64,000 bases of DNA from NCBI RefSeq assembly GCF_007828955.1, contig NZ_VIVR01000001.1:5208001-5272000 (forward strand). Direction: 5' to 3'. The translations under genes were made by a program, and so were the position numbers. Shown in pieces: positions 63,388 to 64,000 of the stretch (its first letter is position 1; the number at the start of each line of letters is the position of its first letter). The notes under the pieces were generated by a model that had not been told where the DNA came from, made no database searches, and saw only the letters and a list, made by a program, of their open reading frames with translations. Origin of the DNA: Kitasatospora atroaurantiaca (lineage in GTDB: Bacteria > Actinomycetota > Actinomycetes > Streptomycetales > Streptomycetaceae).

Positions 63388-64000
63388 TCAGAGCTTCGCC
63401 CACGCGTCGGTGAGGCTGGTCCGCAGGATCTGCTCGATCTCGTCGAAGGTCGACTGGTTCGAGATCAGCGGCGGGGCCAGCTGGACGACCGGGTCGCCAC
63501 GGTCGTCGGCGCGGCAGTACAGGCCGTTGTCGAAGAGCGCCTTCGACAGGAAGCCGTAGAGCACGCGCTCGACCTCGTCGTCGTTGAACGACTCCTTGGT
63601 GACCTTGTCCTTCACGAGCTCGATGCCGTAGAAGAACCCGTTGCCGCGGACGTCGCCGACGATCGGCAGGTCGCGCAGCTTGTTCAGGGTGCCCAGGAAC
63701 GCGGCCTCGTTGTCGAGGACGTGCTGGTTGAGGCCCTCGCGCTCGAAGATGTCGAGGTTGGCCAGCGCCACCGCGGAGGAGACCGGGTGGCCACCGAAGG
63801 TGTAGCCGTGCAGGAAGGTGTTGTCACCCTTGTAGAACGGCTCCGCCAGGCGGTCCGAGATGATCGTGGCACCGATCGGGGAGTAGCCCGAGGTCATGCC
63901 CTTGGCGCAGGTGATCATGTCGGGCTGGTAGCCGAACTTGTCGGCGCCGAACATGGTGCCCAGGCGGCCGAAGGCGCAGATGACCTCGTCCGAGACCAGC
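63388..64000 (-). CDS. Class III (PLP) aminotransferase, 5' part outside window
   Basis: Only the C-terminal 204 residues are present; the start lies beyond base 64000. Reading begins LVSDEVICAFGRLGTMFGAD, with the PLP lysine in ITCAKGMTSGYSPIG, then GGHPVSSAVALANLDIFERE. The VGDVRGNGFFYGIELV and QLAPPLISNQSTFDEIEQIL segments resemble omega-amino-acid:pyruvate or putrescine-type aminotransferases. Exact substrate cannot be judged from this part. Confidence 0.92.
   Translation of the reverse strand, partial: LVSDEVICAFGRLGTMFGADKFGYQPDMITCAKGMTSGYSPIGATIISDRLAEPFYKGDNTFLHGYTFGGHPVSSAVALANLDIFEREGLNQHVLDNEAAFLGTLNKLRDLPIVGDVRGNGFFYGIELVKDKVTKESFNDDEVERVLYGFLSKALFDNGLYCRADDRGDPVVQLAPPLISNQSTFDEIEQILRTSLTDAWAKL

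Overview
The window is high-GC DNA with the codon bias and gene order of a Streptomycetaceae chromosome (Streptomyces, Kitasatospora or a close relative). It is a core region: the order ddl–thiL–thiD–rpmB–recG–rsmD–coaD–DUF177–rpmF–rnc–mutM–smc–ftsY–nsdA–amtB–glnB–glnD–ffh–rpsP–rimM–trmD–rplS–four signal peptidases–yraN–comM–dprA–whiG–rpsB–tsf–pyrH–frr–cdsA–rlmN is typical of this family. WhiG (sporulation sigma factor), NsdA (repressor of differentiation and antibiotic synthesis) and the sipW/X/Y/Z cluster point to a sporulating, strongly secreting actinomycete. The genus is inference.

Layout. 1–5.1 kb: end of ddl, DUF3515 and AsnC-type genes, then thiamine genes thiL and thiD with a phosphofructokinase gene between them. 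5.2–15.6 kb: rpmB, a DAK/FakA-like kinase, recG, an accessory HTH gene, rsmD, coaD, a DivIVA-like coiled-coil protein, DUF177–rpmF–rnc–mutM. 15.8–21.2 kb: accessory block with a DMT-like membrane protein, a secreted or anchored Gly-rich protein, an MFS pump with a divergent HxlR regulator, and a CAP-domain secreted protein. 21.3–36.2 kb: acyP, smc, ftsY, a prim-pol protein, nsdA, the nitrogen operon amtB–glnB–glnD with a GlnR-type site, and ffh. 36.4–40.6 kb: accessory GNAT, methyltransferase, a short (type 3-like) ProRS and a SprT-like metalloprotein. 41–54.7 kb: rpsP–khpA–rimM–trmD–rplS, four type I signal peptidases, NUDIX, DUF2469, yraN–comM–dprA, whiG, tetR and an M23 protein. 55.2–61.2 kb: rpsB–tsf–pyrH–frr–cdsA–rlmN. 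61.3–64 kb: an ABC-type pair and a partial class III aminotransferase.

Non-coding structure is rich. Eight copies of an intergenic inverted-repeat family (22-nt GC-rich arms) sit at gene 3' ends, five of them between convergent genes. Three carry an identical 49-nt segment with a nested insert. Two DnaA-box pairs with the same 9-8-9 architecture lie 6 kb apart, facing each other and bracketing yraN–comM–dprA–whiG. Other marked structures are intrinsic terminators inside and between operons, a 17-bp inverted repeat inside a 42-codon ORF ahead of pyrH, and a 15-bp minisatellite coding QHSTT repeats in cdsA.

No rRNA, tRNA, CRISPR array, insertion sequence, prophage or biosynthetic cluster was seen. 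I found no wholly new multi-gene system. The strongest leads are the paired DnaA boxes, the nested repeat family, the tsf–pyrH leader, the degenerate ABC ATPase and the accessory genes placed at operon boundaries.
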